A model generated the notes under the pieces. That model ran no database searches and was not told the DNA's origin. It saw only the letters and a program-made list of their open reading frames with translations. From an uncultured Pseudoruegeria sp. (GTDB taxonomy: Bacteria; Pseudomonadota; Alphaproteobacteria; Rhodobacterales; Rhodobacteraceae): DNA of 64,000 nucleotides. Both the position numbers and the translations under genes were made by a program. Location of the stretch: contig CANMJD010000002.1 in NCBI GenBank assembly GCA_947498155.1, positions 434,001 through 498,000 on the forward strand. Reading direction: 5' to 3'. Each line of letters starts with the position of its first letter. The stretch's first letter is position 1. Shown in pieces: positions 1 to 7,974 of this stretch.

Positions 1-1388
1 GCGATGCGTTCCACCTGCTTGCAGGCCTCGACAAATTCCACATCGCGGCTGTTGTCCAAGCGGCGTTCAAAAGCAGCCAGAATGCTGGCCTTACTGTGGT
101 CCCGCACGGCGATGATGAAGGGAAACCCGTGCTTTTCCACGTAGCTGGTATTTAAGTCAGTGAACTGCCTGCGCTCGGCATCGGTCAGGGAATCCAGACC
201 CGCCCCCGCTTGTTCTGAAGTAGATTCTGCTGTCAAACGTTTGGCTGCAGCAAGCTTTCCGGCCAGATCAGGATGCGCCTTGAGTACCGCAAGCCGCGCA
301 GAATCTGGCGCGGAGCGGAACACCCGGCACAGCGCACTATGAACACCGATAGCACTGTCATGGGCAGGGCCAAGCTCCAACCCGTGCGCGCCTTCGGCAA
401 TCCACGGGGAATGTTCAAAAATACCGCCGTAAAGCTCTACAAAACGGGGCAGCGCCATCTCTGAGGGGCGTTCAAACGGGGCTGGTGCCGGATGTTCCGC
501 GGCCCAATGCCCGGCGATATCAATGCGGCGCGGGAACCAGACATTGGCGTGGCCCTTGGCATATTCGATAAAGCGGCGCAGTGCCTGAACCCGACCCGGA
601 CGCCCGATCAGACGGCAATGCAGCCCGATCGACATCATTTTGCCCGACCCTTCTTGCCCCTCGGCATAGAGCGCATCAAAGCTGTCCTTCAGGTAGGTGT
701 AAAACTGTTCTCCGGTGTTGAACCCCTGCGGCGTGGCAAAGCGCATATCATTTGCATCCAGCGTATAGGGGATGATCAACTGTTCGCGGCCATTGATGTT
801 TTTCCAATAGGGCAGATCATCGTCATAGGTATCGCTGATGTAATCAAAACCGCCGGCGTCGGCGACCAAAGCCACCGTATTGACCGAGCAGCGCCCAGTG
901 TACCAGCCGCGCGGGCGCGCGCCGGTGACTTCGGTATGCAGGCGGATGGCTTCGGCGATTGACGCGCTTTCATCCTGCGCAGCCATGTCTTTATGCTCGA
1001 CCCATTTTAACCCGTGGCTGGCGATTTCCCACTCGGCCTCTTGCATGGCTGCAACCTGTTGCGGGGAACGCGCCAATGCGGTTGCCACCCCATAGACGGT
1101 TACAGGAATGTCAAAACCAGTGAACAGACGATGCAAGCGCCAGAAACCCGCGCGCGCACCGTATTCATAGATCGATTCCATGTTCCAGTGTCGCTGATCC
1201 GGCCATTGCGCCGCGCCAACGATCTCGGACAAAAAGGCCTCAGAGGCAGCATCCCCATGCAGGATGTTGTTTTCCCCACCTTCTTCGTAGTTCAGCACGA
1301 ATTGAACAGCAATTTTAGCGCCGCCCGGCCAATTGGCATCGGGGGCGTTCGGGCCATAGCCCGCCATGTCTCGCGGATAGCGGTTCAC
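1..1388 (-). CDS. puuE-uraD: Bifunctional allantoinase (PuuE) / OHCU decarboxylase (UraD), partial
   Basis: Fused enzyme of urate catabolism. The N-terminal part (about residues 1-300) is a NodB-fold allantoinase of the PuuE type, opening allantoin to allantoate; it begins VNRYPRDMAGYGPNAPDANW and carries the VLNYEEGGENNILHGD signature of that family. The C-terminal part (from about residue 305) is OHCU decarboxylase, which converts 2-oxo-4-hydroxy-4-carboxy-5-ureidoimidazoline to S-allantoin; the AHPDLAGK block holds the family's catalytic histidine, and FPFIIAVRDHSKASIL follows. The GTG start at 1388 is preceded by AGGAG at 1399-1403. The 3' end lies beyond the window, so about 462 codons are visible. 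It is divergent from uraH, whose product makes the OHCU substrate, so three successive steps sit together. The fusion is known from related bacteria. Confidence 0.92.
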   Translation of the reverse strand, partial: MNRYPRDMAGYGPNAPDANWPGGAKIAVQFVLNYEEGGENNILHGDAASEAFLSEIVGAAQWPDQRHWNMESIYEYGARAGFWRLHRLFTGFDIPVTVYGVATALARSPQQVAAMQEAEWEIASHGLKWVEHKDMAAQDESASIAEAIRLHTEVTGARPRGWYTGRCSVNTVALVADAGGFDYISDTYDDDLPYWKNINGREQLIIPYTLDANDMRFATPQGFNTGEQFYTYLKDSFDALYAEGQEGSGKMMSIGLHCRLIGRPGRVQALRRFIEYAKGHANVWFPRRIDIAGHWAAEHPAPAPFERPSEMALPRFVELYGGIFEHSPWIAEGAHGLELGPAHDSAIGVHSALCRVFRSAPDSARLAVLKAHPDLAGKLAAAKRLTAESTSEQAGAGLDSLTDAERRQFTDLNTSYVEKHGFPFIIAVRDHSKASILAAFERRLDNSRDVEFVEACKQVERI

Positions 1389-1434
1389 GGGTATTGTTCT
1401 CCTGTCTGTTGGTTTACCCTTGTAATCCATAACG

Positions 1435-1460
1435 AACTGTAATTTTTTCAAAAAATAGTT
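1435..1460. promoter_or_regulatory. AT-rich inverted repeat between divergent purine genes
   Basis: The gap 1389-1547 separates the divergent puuE-uraD and uraH genes and must carry both promoters. It contains an AT-rich near-palindrome: AACT..ATTTTTT opposite AAAAAATAGTT, with a three-base insertion in the left arm. It could be a shared operator or simply the promoter core. No regulator gene is adjacent, so assignment is tentative. Confidence 0.3.
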
Positions 1461-1547
1461 GAAGGTCCTTCCCGCAGGAAAATCCTTCGAAAACTGCGGC
1501 TTTTGAAGGCAGTTAGCGGCAGAAACCGACGAATAGGGGATCAGAAC

Positions 1548-1913
1548 ATGCCAACGGTAACAGGTTATCTCTCGACACATGTGCTTGATACGGCGCGCGG
1601 TGTGCCCGCTGAGGGGATTGAAATTGCCCTATATCGGGTGTCGGGCAACAGCCACACAAAGATAAAGACCATGGTCACCAATGCGGATGGGCGCACGGAT
1701 ACGCCCATTTTACCAGCGGAAGACTTTAAAACCGGCCAATACGAACTGGTATTTTTCACCGGCGCTTATCTGGATAAACACGGGCTTGGCGACACAGAAC
1801 CGAAATTCCTGGATCAAATTCCGATCCGCTTTGGGATCAATGACGTGGAGGCGCATTACCATGTGCCGCTGTTGCTCTCTCCCTTTGGCTATTCAACCTA
1901 TCGAGGGAGTTGA
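1548..1913 (+). CDS. uraH: 5-hydroxyisourate hydrolase
   Basis: Transthyretin-like hydrolase that converts 5-hydroxyisourate, the product of urate oxidation, to OHCU, the substrate of the neighbouring UraD domain. The 121-residue length is typical. It starts MPTVTGYLSTHVLDTARG, with the family's N-terminal THVLD block, and ends with the diagnostic C-terminal tetrapeptide YRGS after YHVPLLLSPFGYST. An upstream in-frame ATG at 1503 exists, but the family N-terminus and the GGGGA ribosome site just upstream favour 1548. The next gene starts 7 bp after the stop, so the two are very likely cotranscribed. Confidence 0.95.
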   Translation: MPTVTGYLSTHVLDTARGVPAEGIEIALYRVSGNSHTKIKTMVTNADGRTDTPILPAEDFKTGQYELVFFTGAYLDKHGLGDTEPKFLDQIPIRFGINDVEAHYHVPLLLSPFGYSTYRGS

Positions 1914-1919
1914 TCCGGC

Positions 1920-2609
1920 ATGGATAGCCCTGCGGTCAGCTTGACATTTGACGGTGCCTATATCGATCACTGGCGCCGGACCCGGGGATTATTTGCCGCC
2001 TATCAAGCGCGGGCGACATTCTTTGTCACCGCGCCTGACGCGCTGTCCGGCGATGATATTCTGGCCTTACAGGCGCTGGCTGAGGACGGGCATGAAGTCG
2101 GCTTGCAGGGGGCCGCGGATAAACCCTTTGAGCGATATCTGGAACAGAAAACACCGCGCGATTACCTCAAGGAAGAGATCGCCCCGCAGGTGCAGACCCT
2201 ACAGGACCATGGGTTTAACGTGCGCTGCTTTGCCTTTCCCGCGCATACCGAAGATCCGCGTATGGTGTCACCGCTGCTGTCACGCTTTCGGGTGGTGCGC
2301 CGGTTCGGGCCCACAGCGCGGCCTGCCGGGCGGGTCTATCAAACCAGCAACCAGAATGTGGTGGATTGCATTGGCAGTCTGAACATGGCTTCTGATCCGG
2401 CGCTGGATGAAGAATATTATGAAAAATGCCTGCGCCAGACCCTTAACCGCAACGGCATGAGCGTCTTTTGCGGTCAGGCAATTTGCAGCGCTGACAAGGC
2501 AGACGGGGCAAGCTTTATGCGCCCCGAGGATTTGGAGTGGTTCCTCTGGACCCTGCGGCAGAAAAAACTGCCGGTTTTGCCGCTCTCAACCTTGGCCCGC
2601 GCGCTTTAG
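1920..2609 (+). CDS. NodB-fold polysaccharide deacetylase-like protein, degenerate active site
   Basis: A 229-residue protein with the fold signatures of carbohydrate esterase family 4: SLTFDGAY near residues 7-14, ATFFV near 33-37, and GHEVGLQG near 59-66. In active metal-dependent members the first motif is TFDD and a pair of histidines follows; here the second Asp is Gly, and the HxxxH ligand pair is not recognisable. It may be a metal-independent enzyme, as PuuE itself is, or a non-catalytic relative. It lies 7 bp behind uraH and near puuE-uraD, so a role in purine or ureide metabolism is plausible but is inference. No signal peptide is seen, so it is probably cytoplasmic, unlike chitin or peptidoglycan deacetylases. 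Confidence 0.75.
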   Translation: MDSPAVSLTFDGAYIDHWRRTRGLFAAYQARATFFVTAPDALSGDDILALQALAEDGHEVGLQGAADKPFERYLEQKTPRDYLKEEIAPQVQTLQDHGFNVRCFAFPAHTEDPRMVSPLLSRFRVVRRFGPTARPAGRVYQTSNQNVVDCIGSLNMASDPALDEEYYEKCLRQTLNRNGMSVFCGQAICSADKADGASFMRPEDLEWFLWTLRQKKLPVLPLSTLARAL

Positions 2610-2668
2610 GTTACCTTGCGGAGGACACAAAACACCCCGCGTGTTTGTAGGGGGGATTTAGATTCAAT

Positions 2669-2698
2669 GCCTCCGGCGGGGATATTTTAAGAACAAAG
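2669..2698 (+). repeat. Dispersed 30-nt repeat, copy 1
   Basis: Begins GCCTCCGGCGGGGATATTTT and continues to AACAAAG. The same sequence with two changes occurs on the minus strand at 20101-20130, and its first 21 bases recur at 34763. All three copies lie between genes, at 3' ends. Here it forms the left arm of a long hairpin between two convergent operons. Confidence 0.8.
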
Positions 2699-2727
2699 TA
2701 ATGCACTACTTTGTTCCCAAATATCCC
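2679..2727. terminator. Long two-segment hairpin between convergent operons
   Basis: GGGATATTT at 2679-2687 pairs with AAATATCCC at 2719-2727, and AACAAAGTA at 2692-2700 pairs with TACTTTGTT at 2707-2715, leaving a six-base loop and a small internal loop. Eighteen base pairs are perfect. Its place between the plus-strand uraH operon and the minus-strand galactosidase operon suggests a bidirectional transcription stop or an mRNA-stabilising element. Confidence 0.65.
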
Positions 2728-2749
2728 TGGGGAGACCCCGTCAGGGGGC

Positions 2750-2764
2750 GGGGGCAGCGCCCCC
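2750..2764 (-). terminator. GC-rich hairpin after the beta-galactosidase gene
   Basis: GGGGGC and GCCCCC arms with a three-base loop, lying 5 bp downstream of the beta-galactosidase stop codon in the direction of transcription. There is no clear T-run, so it may act with the larger hairpin further on. Confidence 0.5.
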
Positions 2765-2768
2765 CTTA

Positions 2769-4673
2769 TTAGCGGCGTTCCACCCAGAGAACATCGGCGG
2801 GCGCGATTGTGTGCCCGTCATGAGACAGTGGTTCAGGGGCATAGTTGATATAGAAACGGTGGCTGGCGGTATCGCGAATGCGCAGCCCTTCGGGCAAGCG
2901 GGTGGTTGTGATCCCCTGAGCATTGGCCAGTTCGGACAGCAAAGACAGTAGGGTTTCCGCATCGGGCCAACCGGCCAGATAGTGCAAGCCTCCGGCCCGT
3001 ACCAGCGCAGGTAGCCCGCTGGACGTCCGCTTAACCACATCGGCACTGCCTTCAAGATGTTCAAACCAGTGCTTGAAGCACCCACCATCCTGCAACGTCA
3101 CGCTGCAATCGGGCGGCAGGCTTTCGACCAGACTGACGGTGGTCTCCAGCCCATCTAAGGCAGGCGGCATCGGGATCGGGATTTCAAGTTCGGGCGTTTT
3201 ACTATTGCTGCGCGGGCCGATCAGCGCGGTGCCTTCAAAACGGCCAAGCGCAGATTTCAGCGGGTCGCTTATCGACAACAAACCCGGCGCCAGCACCAGC
3301 TTATAGGCCGACAGATCCGCCGTGTCGGGCGGTAGGATATCTATCGATAGCCCGGCCTGACGCAACCCTCGATAGAAGGCAAAGCACAGCCGGAAATAGT
3401 CGAAATCAGCGCCTTGGGGCTGCACATCCCAGGCCCAGGCGGAGGCGTAATCAAAGACCAGCGCCACCGGGGCCGTGGCCTGGTGTAAGGCAGGCAGCGA
3501 TTGCAGTTCTTGTGCGACGGTGGCAGCTTCGGCGAGCGCAGGGGCAGCGGCGCTGTCAGGGCGCAGCAATCCGGCGTGCATCTGTTCTTGCGCAAAGGGT
3601 GCCTGTCGCCAGCGGAAATAGCAGACCGTTTCCGCGCCATGGGCAAAAGCCTCCCACGCCCAGAGTCGCATCATGCCGGGCAGGGGGGCAGGGTTATAGG
3701 GCGCCCAGTTCACCGGACCGGGTTGTTGTTCCATCACCCACCAGCGGCCCTTGCCGACGGCACGATACAGATCGTGGTGAAAAGCCTGCATGTCGGGGTC
3801 GCCCTGCCGCAGGAAGCGGGCTTTATGGTCCGCACTGCCTTCGAGACGGTCCGAGAGAAAGCCAATAGGGTAGCTGTCCCAGCTGGCGATATCCAGATCA
3901 TCCCCGACGGCGTAGTGGTCGAACTCGGTGATCCGGCCCATATAGTTATGGATCAGCGGCGCATCCGTATATTTACGCAGTACATCGGTCTGGATGCGGT
4001 TGAATGCCACCACCATATCCGAGGCAAACCGCCGGTAGGCCAGCATATGGCTCGGGTTGGCTTCTGTGACCGTCAGATTAGGCAGATCGATGTCATCAAA
4101 GCTGGCATAGTCCATCGACCAGAAGATATTGCCCCATGCGCGATTCAAAGCTTCGGGTGATTGATATTTCTGCGCCAACCAATTGCGAAACGCCTCTGTA
4201 TCGGACTGCGCATAAGACAGCACCGTATCGTGGCATCCGTATTCATTATCGGTCTGCCATGCGGCGACATGGGGGTTTTTGCCATAGCGTTCGGCAAGAA
4301 TCGTCACGATCCGGCGGCATTCCGCGCGATAGCCTTCGTGGCTAAAAGAATAATGCCGTCGCGAGCCGAATTTGCGGGGCCGCCCCTCTGCATCCACCGC
4401 TAGCATGTCGGGATGTTTGTCCAGCATCCAGCGGGGTGGGGTCGCGGTGGGGGTGCCGATGATGACCTTTAGGCCCGCAGTGCCTAATACCGCGATTGCG
4501 CGATCGAGCCAGTCCAGTTCCAGCTGGTCGGGAGAAGGCTCCATCCGCGACCAGGCGAATTCGCCGATCCGGACCCAGGACAAGCCGGTTTCAACCATAC
4601 GCGCGGCATCCTCGGCCCATTGGGCTTCGGGCCAATGTTCCGGATAATAACAAACGCCCAGTGTCTGGGTCAT
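2769..4673 (-). CDS. Beta-galactosidase, GH42 family
   Basis: Cytoplasmic retaining beta-galactosidase of 634 residues, a normal GH42 length, with no signal peptide. It starts MTQTLGVCYYPEHWPE, the usual GH42 N-terminus. The acid/base glutamate is E144 in WQTDNEYG and the nucleophile is E315 in WWVMEQQPGPVNW; a trimerisation and C-terminal region follow. The start codon overlaps the stop of the upstream lactonase gene by 4 bp (ATGA), and it is the last gene of the galactoside operon. With the alpha-galactosidase encoded in the same operon, it would let the cell use galactosides of both anomers. The natural substrate cannot be told from sequence. Confidence 0.93.
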   Translation of the reverse strand: MTQTLGVCYYPEHWPEAQWAEDAARMVETGLSWVRIGEFAWSRMEPSPDQLELDWLDRAIAVLGTAGLKVIIGTPTATPPRWMLDKHPDMLAVDAEGRPRKFGSRRHYSFSHEGYRAECRRIVTILAERYGKNPHVAAWQTDNEYGCHDTVLSYAQSDTEAFRNWLAQKYQSPEALNRAWGNIFWSMDYASFDDIDLPNLTVTEANPSHMLAYRRFASDMVVAFNRIQTDVLRKYTDAPLIHNYMGRITEFDHYAVGDDLDIASWDSYPIGFLSDRLEGSADHKARFLRQGDPDMQAFHHDLYRAVGKGRWWVMEQQPGPVNWAPYNPAPLPGMMRLWAWEAFAHGAETVCYFRWRQAPFAQEQMHAGLLRPDSAAAPALAEAATVAQELQSLPALHQATAPVALVFDYASAWAWDVQPQGADFDYFRLCFAFYRGLRQAGLSIDILPPDTADLSAYKLVLAPGLLSISDPLKSALGRFEGTALIGPRSNSKTPELEIPIPMPPALDGLETTVSLVESLPPDCSVTLQDGGCFKHWFEHLEGSADVVKRTSSGLPALVRAGGLHYLAGWPDAETLLSLLSELANAQGITTTRLPEGLRIRDTASHRFYINYAPEPLSHDGHTIAPADVLWVERR

Positions 4674-5518
4674 AGGATCACCTGATGCTCCGCCTGCCCT
4701 TTGGCGACGTTTTTGATGCGGAAAACCTGTCCGGCAGCGGCGTCATCCGGCAGGCCGACCGCCGCCGAGGTGACATAAAGGTCAGTACGATCTGCGCCGC
4801 CAAATGCAGGGCACGTGGATTGCGCGCCGGGCACAGAAACCGTTTGCAGCAAGGTGCCTCCGGGGTTGTAGCAGGCCACGCGACCCGCTCCCCATTGTGC
4901 GTTCCACATATTGCCCGCCGCATCGATAACCGCCCCGTCCGGACGCAGCCCGTCTGAGCCCAAATCCAGCCAGTCCTCGGCAGCACCCGTCGGCCAACCG
5001 GTATCGGCGCGCAGTTTTTGCCGCTGGATGATGCCCACATCTGTATCGACAAAATAGGCGAATTGCTTGTCTGGGGAAAAGCAGATCGCATTTGAAATGG
5101 TGATTTCGGGGAACAACAGGCGGACTTCGCCTTGGTAGTAGCGATAGATCGCCCCTGCTTGTGGCTCGGCCTTGATCCCCATTGTGCCAATCCAGAAACC
5201 GCCCCACGGATCAGCGCGCCCGTCGTTGGAACGGGTGGTTTTATCCTCGGCTTCCAAAGGGGCAACATCGACGCTTTGCCCTGTTTCGACATCGAATGTG
5301 AACAGTTTGCTGGCCGAAGCAATCAAAAGACGGGTTTGGTCTATCCAGCCTGCGGCACTGACATATTCGTCAAATTGCCAGCTTAGCGGGTTCCCGTCGA
5401 CTCTGGAACAGAGCTGTTTTTGCAGGATGTCGAACCAGAAAAACTGTTGACGCTGTGGGTGCCATAGGGGGCCTTCGCCCAGCATTGCTTTGCGTTCGTC
5501 AAATAGAATGTCGCTCAT
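4670..5518 (-). CDS. SMP-30/gluconolactonase family lactonase
   Basis: Six-bladed propeller lactonase of 282 residues, expected here to open galactono-1,4-lactone to galactonate after the sugar dehydrogenase. Metal ligands typical of the family are visible: E15 in AMLGEGPLWHP, N98 in RSNDGR, and the Asp of RPDGAVIDAAGN. It ends overlapping the beta-galactosidase start and begins only 3 bp after the dgoA stop codon, so it belongs to the De Ley-Doudoroff block. Related enzymes also act on arabinono- and gluconolactones; the galactose role comes from its neighbours. Confidence 0.88.
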   Translation of the reverse strand: MSDILFDERKAMLGEGPLWHPQRQQFFWFDILQKQLCSRVDGNPLSWQFDEYVSAAGWIDQTRLLIASASKLFTFDVETGQSVDVAPLEAEDKTTRSNDGRADPWGGFWIGTMGIKAEPQAGAIYRYYQGEVRLLFPEITISNAICFSPDKQFAYFVDTDVGIIQRQKLRADTGWPTGAAEDWLDLGSDGLRPDGAVIDAAGNMWNAQWGAGRVACYNPGGTLLQTVSVPGAQSTCPAFGGADRTDLYVTSAAVGLPDDAAAGQVFRIKNVAKGQAEHQVIL

Positions 5519-5521
5519 GTC

Positions 5522-6127
5522 CTAGCCCTTTGCCTCATCATATGCCGCGACCACATCTTTGGCCCGTGCGGTAACATCGGCGACAGAATAGCCAGGTTTG
5601 TAAATATTGGAACCGATGCCAAAACCTGCGGCTCCGGCCTTGATGAACTGGTCAAAATTGTCCGGCCCCGCACCGCCAACCATATAGACGGGGACTTCGG
5701 GCGGCAGAACGGCTTTGATCGCTTTCAACCCTTCAACGCCAAGCAGGAAGCCGGGAAAGATTTTCAGCCCGTCCGCCCCTGCGGCAAGGGCCGCGAAACA
5801 CTCGGTCGGGGTAAGAACGCCCGGAAAGCTCTGCATGCCAAGGGCCTTGGAGGCGCGGATCACATCGGCGTCGGCATTCGGTGACACAATCAGCCGCGCG
5901 CCAGTGTCGTGGACCTGCTGCACGACCTCGGTGGTTAACACGGTGCCCGCCCCGATCAGCGCAGTTTCCCCAAAGGCATCGACCATACGTTTGATGCTGA
6001 GCAGCGGCGCGGGTGAATTCATTGGGACTTCGATGCGCTCAATACCGGCCTGGATCAGAGCGGCACAAATCGGGGTGGCTTCGTCGGGGGTGATCCCGCG
6101 CAGGATCGCAATAATCGGGCGACTCAT
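5522..6127 (-). CDS. dgoA: 2-dehydro-3-deoxy-6-phosphogalactonate aldolase
   Basis: Class I aldolase of 201 residues that cleaves KDPGal to pyruvate and glyceraldehyde 3-phosphate, the last step of the De Ley-Doudoroff pathway. The Schiff-base lysine is K122 in GLKIFPG and the catalytic glutamate is E33 in RIEVPMNSP; the N-terminal block AILRGITPDEA is typical. The KDPG aldolase (Eda) is the close alternative, but LKIFPG and the adjoining dgoK favour KDPGal. It overlaps dgoK by 4 bp. Confidence 0.92.
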   Translation of the reverse strand: MSRPIIAILRGITPDEATPICAALIQAGIERIEVPMNSPAPLLSIKRMVDAFGETALIGAGTVLTTEVVQQVHDTGARLIVSPNADADVIRASKALGMQSFPGVLTPTECFAALAAGADGLKIFPGFLLGVEGLKAIKAVLPPEVPVYMVGGAGPDNFDQFIKAGAAGFGIGSNIYKPGYSVADVTARAKDVVAAYDEAKG

Positions 6128-7044
6128 TCAATGTCTTCCTTCAGCATTTTTCGGGCGGCTGTCAGGCCTGCAAGGGTCATGGTGGCCCCGTCTTCGCTTT
6201 GGCTGTCGACGGCCTGCAAAGAAAGGGCTTGGGCATAGAGCCTGTTTAGTTCGGGGGTGCCGATCAGGATCACAGGTTGCCCGAGCCAATACGGACGGGC
6301 GGCGGCCAGTTCGGCCCCGATCAATTGGCCGGATAATTGCGCCCGTGCTGTTGCGGCGGATTGATCCGCAACCAGCGATGCGGCGCGTAGGGTGAACAAA
6401 CGAGCGGCAAGGCGTTCGGGTTTGGACAGCGTGTCCGATACCGCCGTGTCAAAGGCGTCGCTATCCCAATCCTTACTGTTGACTGAATGGCGTAAAACGC
6501 TCTGCTGAGAAAGCAGGGCGAATAATTCACCGGTCATAAAGGTTTGAAAACTGACGATCTCGCCAGCGCTGACCTGCACCCATTTTGTATGGGTACCCGG
6601 CAGGCAGAGAACGCCGTCGAAGGTGGGATATTTTGCCAGCGCACCGGCAAGCTGGGTTTCTTCGCCGCGCATTACATCCGGTGCGGGGTTCAGCTGGCGG
6701 ATACCCGGCACGATGTGGATCGACAGGCGGGAATCCTTGACCATTGGTTTGGCGAACCCTTCGCCCAGTGGGGGGCAGGGTGTGGTTTGGTAGGGGGCCT
6801 CGACCCAGCCCTGACGCGAGCCCACCATCCCGCAGGCCATGATGTCCATCGTCTCTGCGCCGAGCCAGGGTTCGATCAGCTCGATCAGGGCGGATTCAAA
6901 TTGATCGGGCTCCAGAGAGCCCATGCCTTTTTCTGATCCGGCTACGGCTTTGACCGCGCCTGCCTGATCGACCGCGTAGGCCCGCAGATGCGAGGTGCCC
7001 CAATCCACGGCAATCCAGTCGGCATATGCTGCTTCTGCGCTCAT
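6124..7044 (-). CDS. dgoK: 2-dehydro-3-deoxygalactonokinase
   Basis: Sugar kinase of 306 residues that phosphorylates 2-keto-3-deoxygalactonate with ATP to give the DgoA substrate. The ATP-binding signature DWIAVDWGTSHLRAYAVD lies at about residues 9-26, and further DgoK blocks are visible (GMVGSRQGW, CLPGTHTKWV, FMTGELFALL). The first base of its start region abuts the stop of the SDR gene, with which it overlaps by 1 bp, and it overlaps dgoA by 4 bp, indicating tight translational coupling. Confidence 0.93.
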   Translation of the reverse strand: MSAEAAYADWIAVDWGTSHLRAYAVDQAGAVKAVAGSEKGMGSLEPDQFESALIELIEPWLGAETMDIMACGMVGSRQGWVEAPYQTTPCPPLGEGFAKPMVKDSRLSIHIVPGIRQLNPAPDVMRGEETQLAGALAKYPTFDGVLCLPGTHTKWVQVSAGEIVSFQTFMTGELFALLSQQSVLRHSVNSKDWDSDAFDTAVSDTLSKPERLAARLFTLRAASLVADQSAATARAQLSGQLIGAELAAARPYWLGQPVILIGTPELNRLYAQALSLQAVDSQSEDGATMTLAGLTAARKMLKEDIE

Positions 7045-7808
7045 CAGCCGGTCACCACGACGCCGCCGTCAATCACCAGCGATTGACCGGTCATCATTTT
7101 GGAGGAGTCCGAGGCCAGAAACAACACGCCGCCGACGATATCACTCGGATCAAGCGTATCCTTCAGGCACTGGCGCTCCAGATGGGCGGCAAGCCCCTCT
7201 TCGGTGACCCAGAGGTCTTTTTGTTTCTGGGTCAGCACCCAGCCCGGCGCCAGCGCATTGACACGGATACGGTCTGGCCCAAATTCGCGGGCCAATGAAC
7301 GGGTCATCCCGTTGATGCCGGAATTGGCGGCGGTGTAAGCGGGGTAGCCCGCATTGCCCATCATATAAGAGATCGACGAAAAATTGATGATCGAGCCGCC
7401 ACCGCATTCTTTCATGTCGTTCATGACTGCCTGACAGCCAAAGAAATAGGCTTTTAGGTTAATTGCTTGAGACCAATCCCAGAATTCTTCGGTGACTTCT
7501 TCGGTGCTGTGGCGTTTATCATTGGCGGCATTGTTGACTAGAACCGAAACCGGCCCATTCAGATCACGCGCTTCGGCCAAACAGTCGCGCAGGCGGGGGA
7601 TATCGGTGACATCACATTGCATGTAATGCGGCCGCACCCCGTGTTTTTCCTCCATCGCATCACAAAACCCCGTGGCATCGGAACGCTGCACAAATGCAAC
7701 CTTTGCCCCTTGCTCGATAAACCCTTCGGTCAGATGCGCGCCGATGCCATCACCGCCACCGGTGATGAATACGGATTTACCTTTCAGATCAGGATAAAGG
7801 GCGGTCAT
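7044..7808 (-). CDS. SDR-family sugar (probably D-galactose) 1-dehydrogenase
   Basis: Short-chain dehydrogenase of 254 residues, expected to oxidise galactose to its lactone with NAD(P). The cofactor motif TGGGDGIG is at 16-23, NNAAN at 92-96, and the catalytic Ser and Tyr are in FSSISYMM and YPAY (Y158). The usual YxxxK lysine is replaced by asparagine (N162, YTAAN), checked against the DNA. The C-terminal GQSLVIDGGVVVTG is normal. Position before dgoK and next to an alpha-galactosidase gene supports galactose as substrate; L-arabinose or L-fucose dehydrogenases look similar. The N162 change may alter activity or reflect a subfamily with a different proton relay. Confidence 0.8.
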   Translation of the reverse strand: MTALYPDLKGKSVFITGGGDGIGAHLTEGFIEQGAKVAFVQRSDATGFCDAMEEKHGVRPHYMQCDVTDIPRLRDCLAEARDLNGPVSVLVNNAANDKRHSTEEVTEEFWDWSQAINLKAYFFGCQAVMNDMKECGGGSIINFSSISYMMGNAGYPAYTAANSGINGMTRSLAREFGPDRIRVNALAPGWVLTQKQKDLWVTEEGLAAHLERQCLKDTLDPSDIVGGVLFLASDSSKMMTGQSLVIDGGVVVTG

Positions 7809-7974
7809 ATCGGTTTCCTTCGGCTTAAATAGATGTCGTCGTCGATGGGATGCGTATCTGGTTCCCTTGGGGAAACCAAGGTGCGCCTTTCATCCAATCT
7901 GCAAATCAGAAATAGTAAAGACTTGGACGCTGTCGCACACGACAATGTGTGTGCAGTGCTCTGCGACGGTCCCC
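7809..7974. other. Gap inside the galactoside operon with small hairpins
   Basis: The only sizeable gap (166 bp) between the alpha-galactosidase and the catabolic genes. It holds a perfect hairpin CCTTGGggaaaCCAAGG (7865-7881) and, further upstream in the transcript, GCACAC/GTGTGC arms. It may contain a second promoter for the SDR-dgoK-dgoA-lactonase-beta-galactosidase block, or a processing site. No coding content is seen. Confidence 0.4.
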
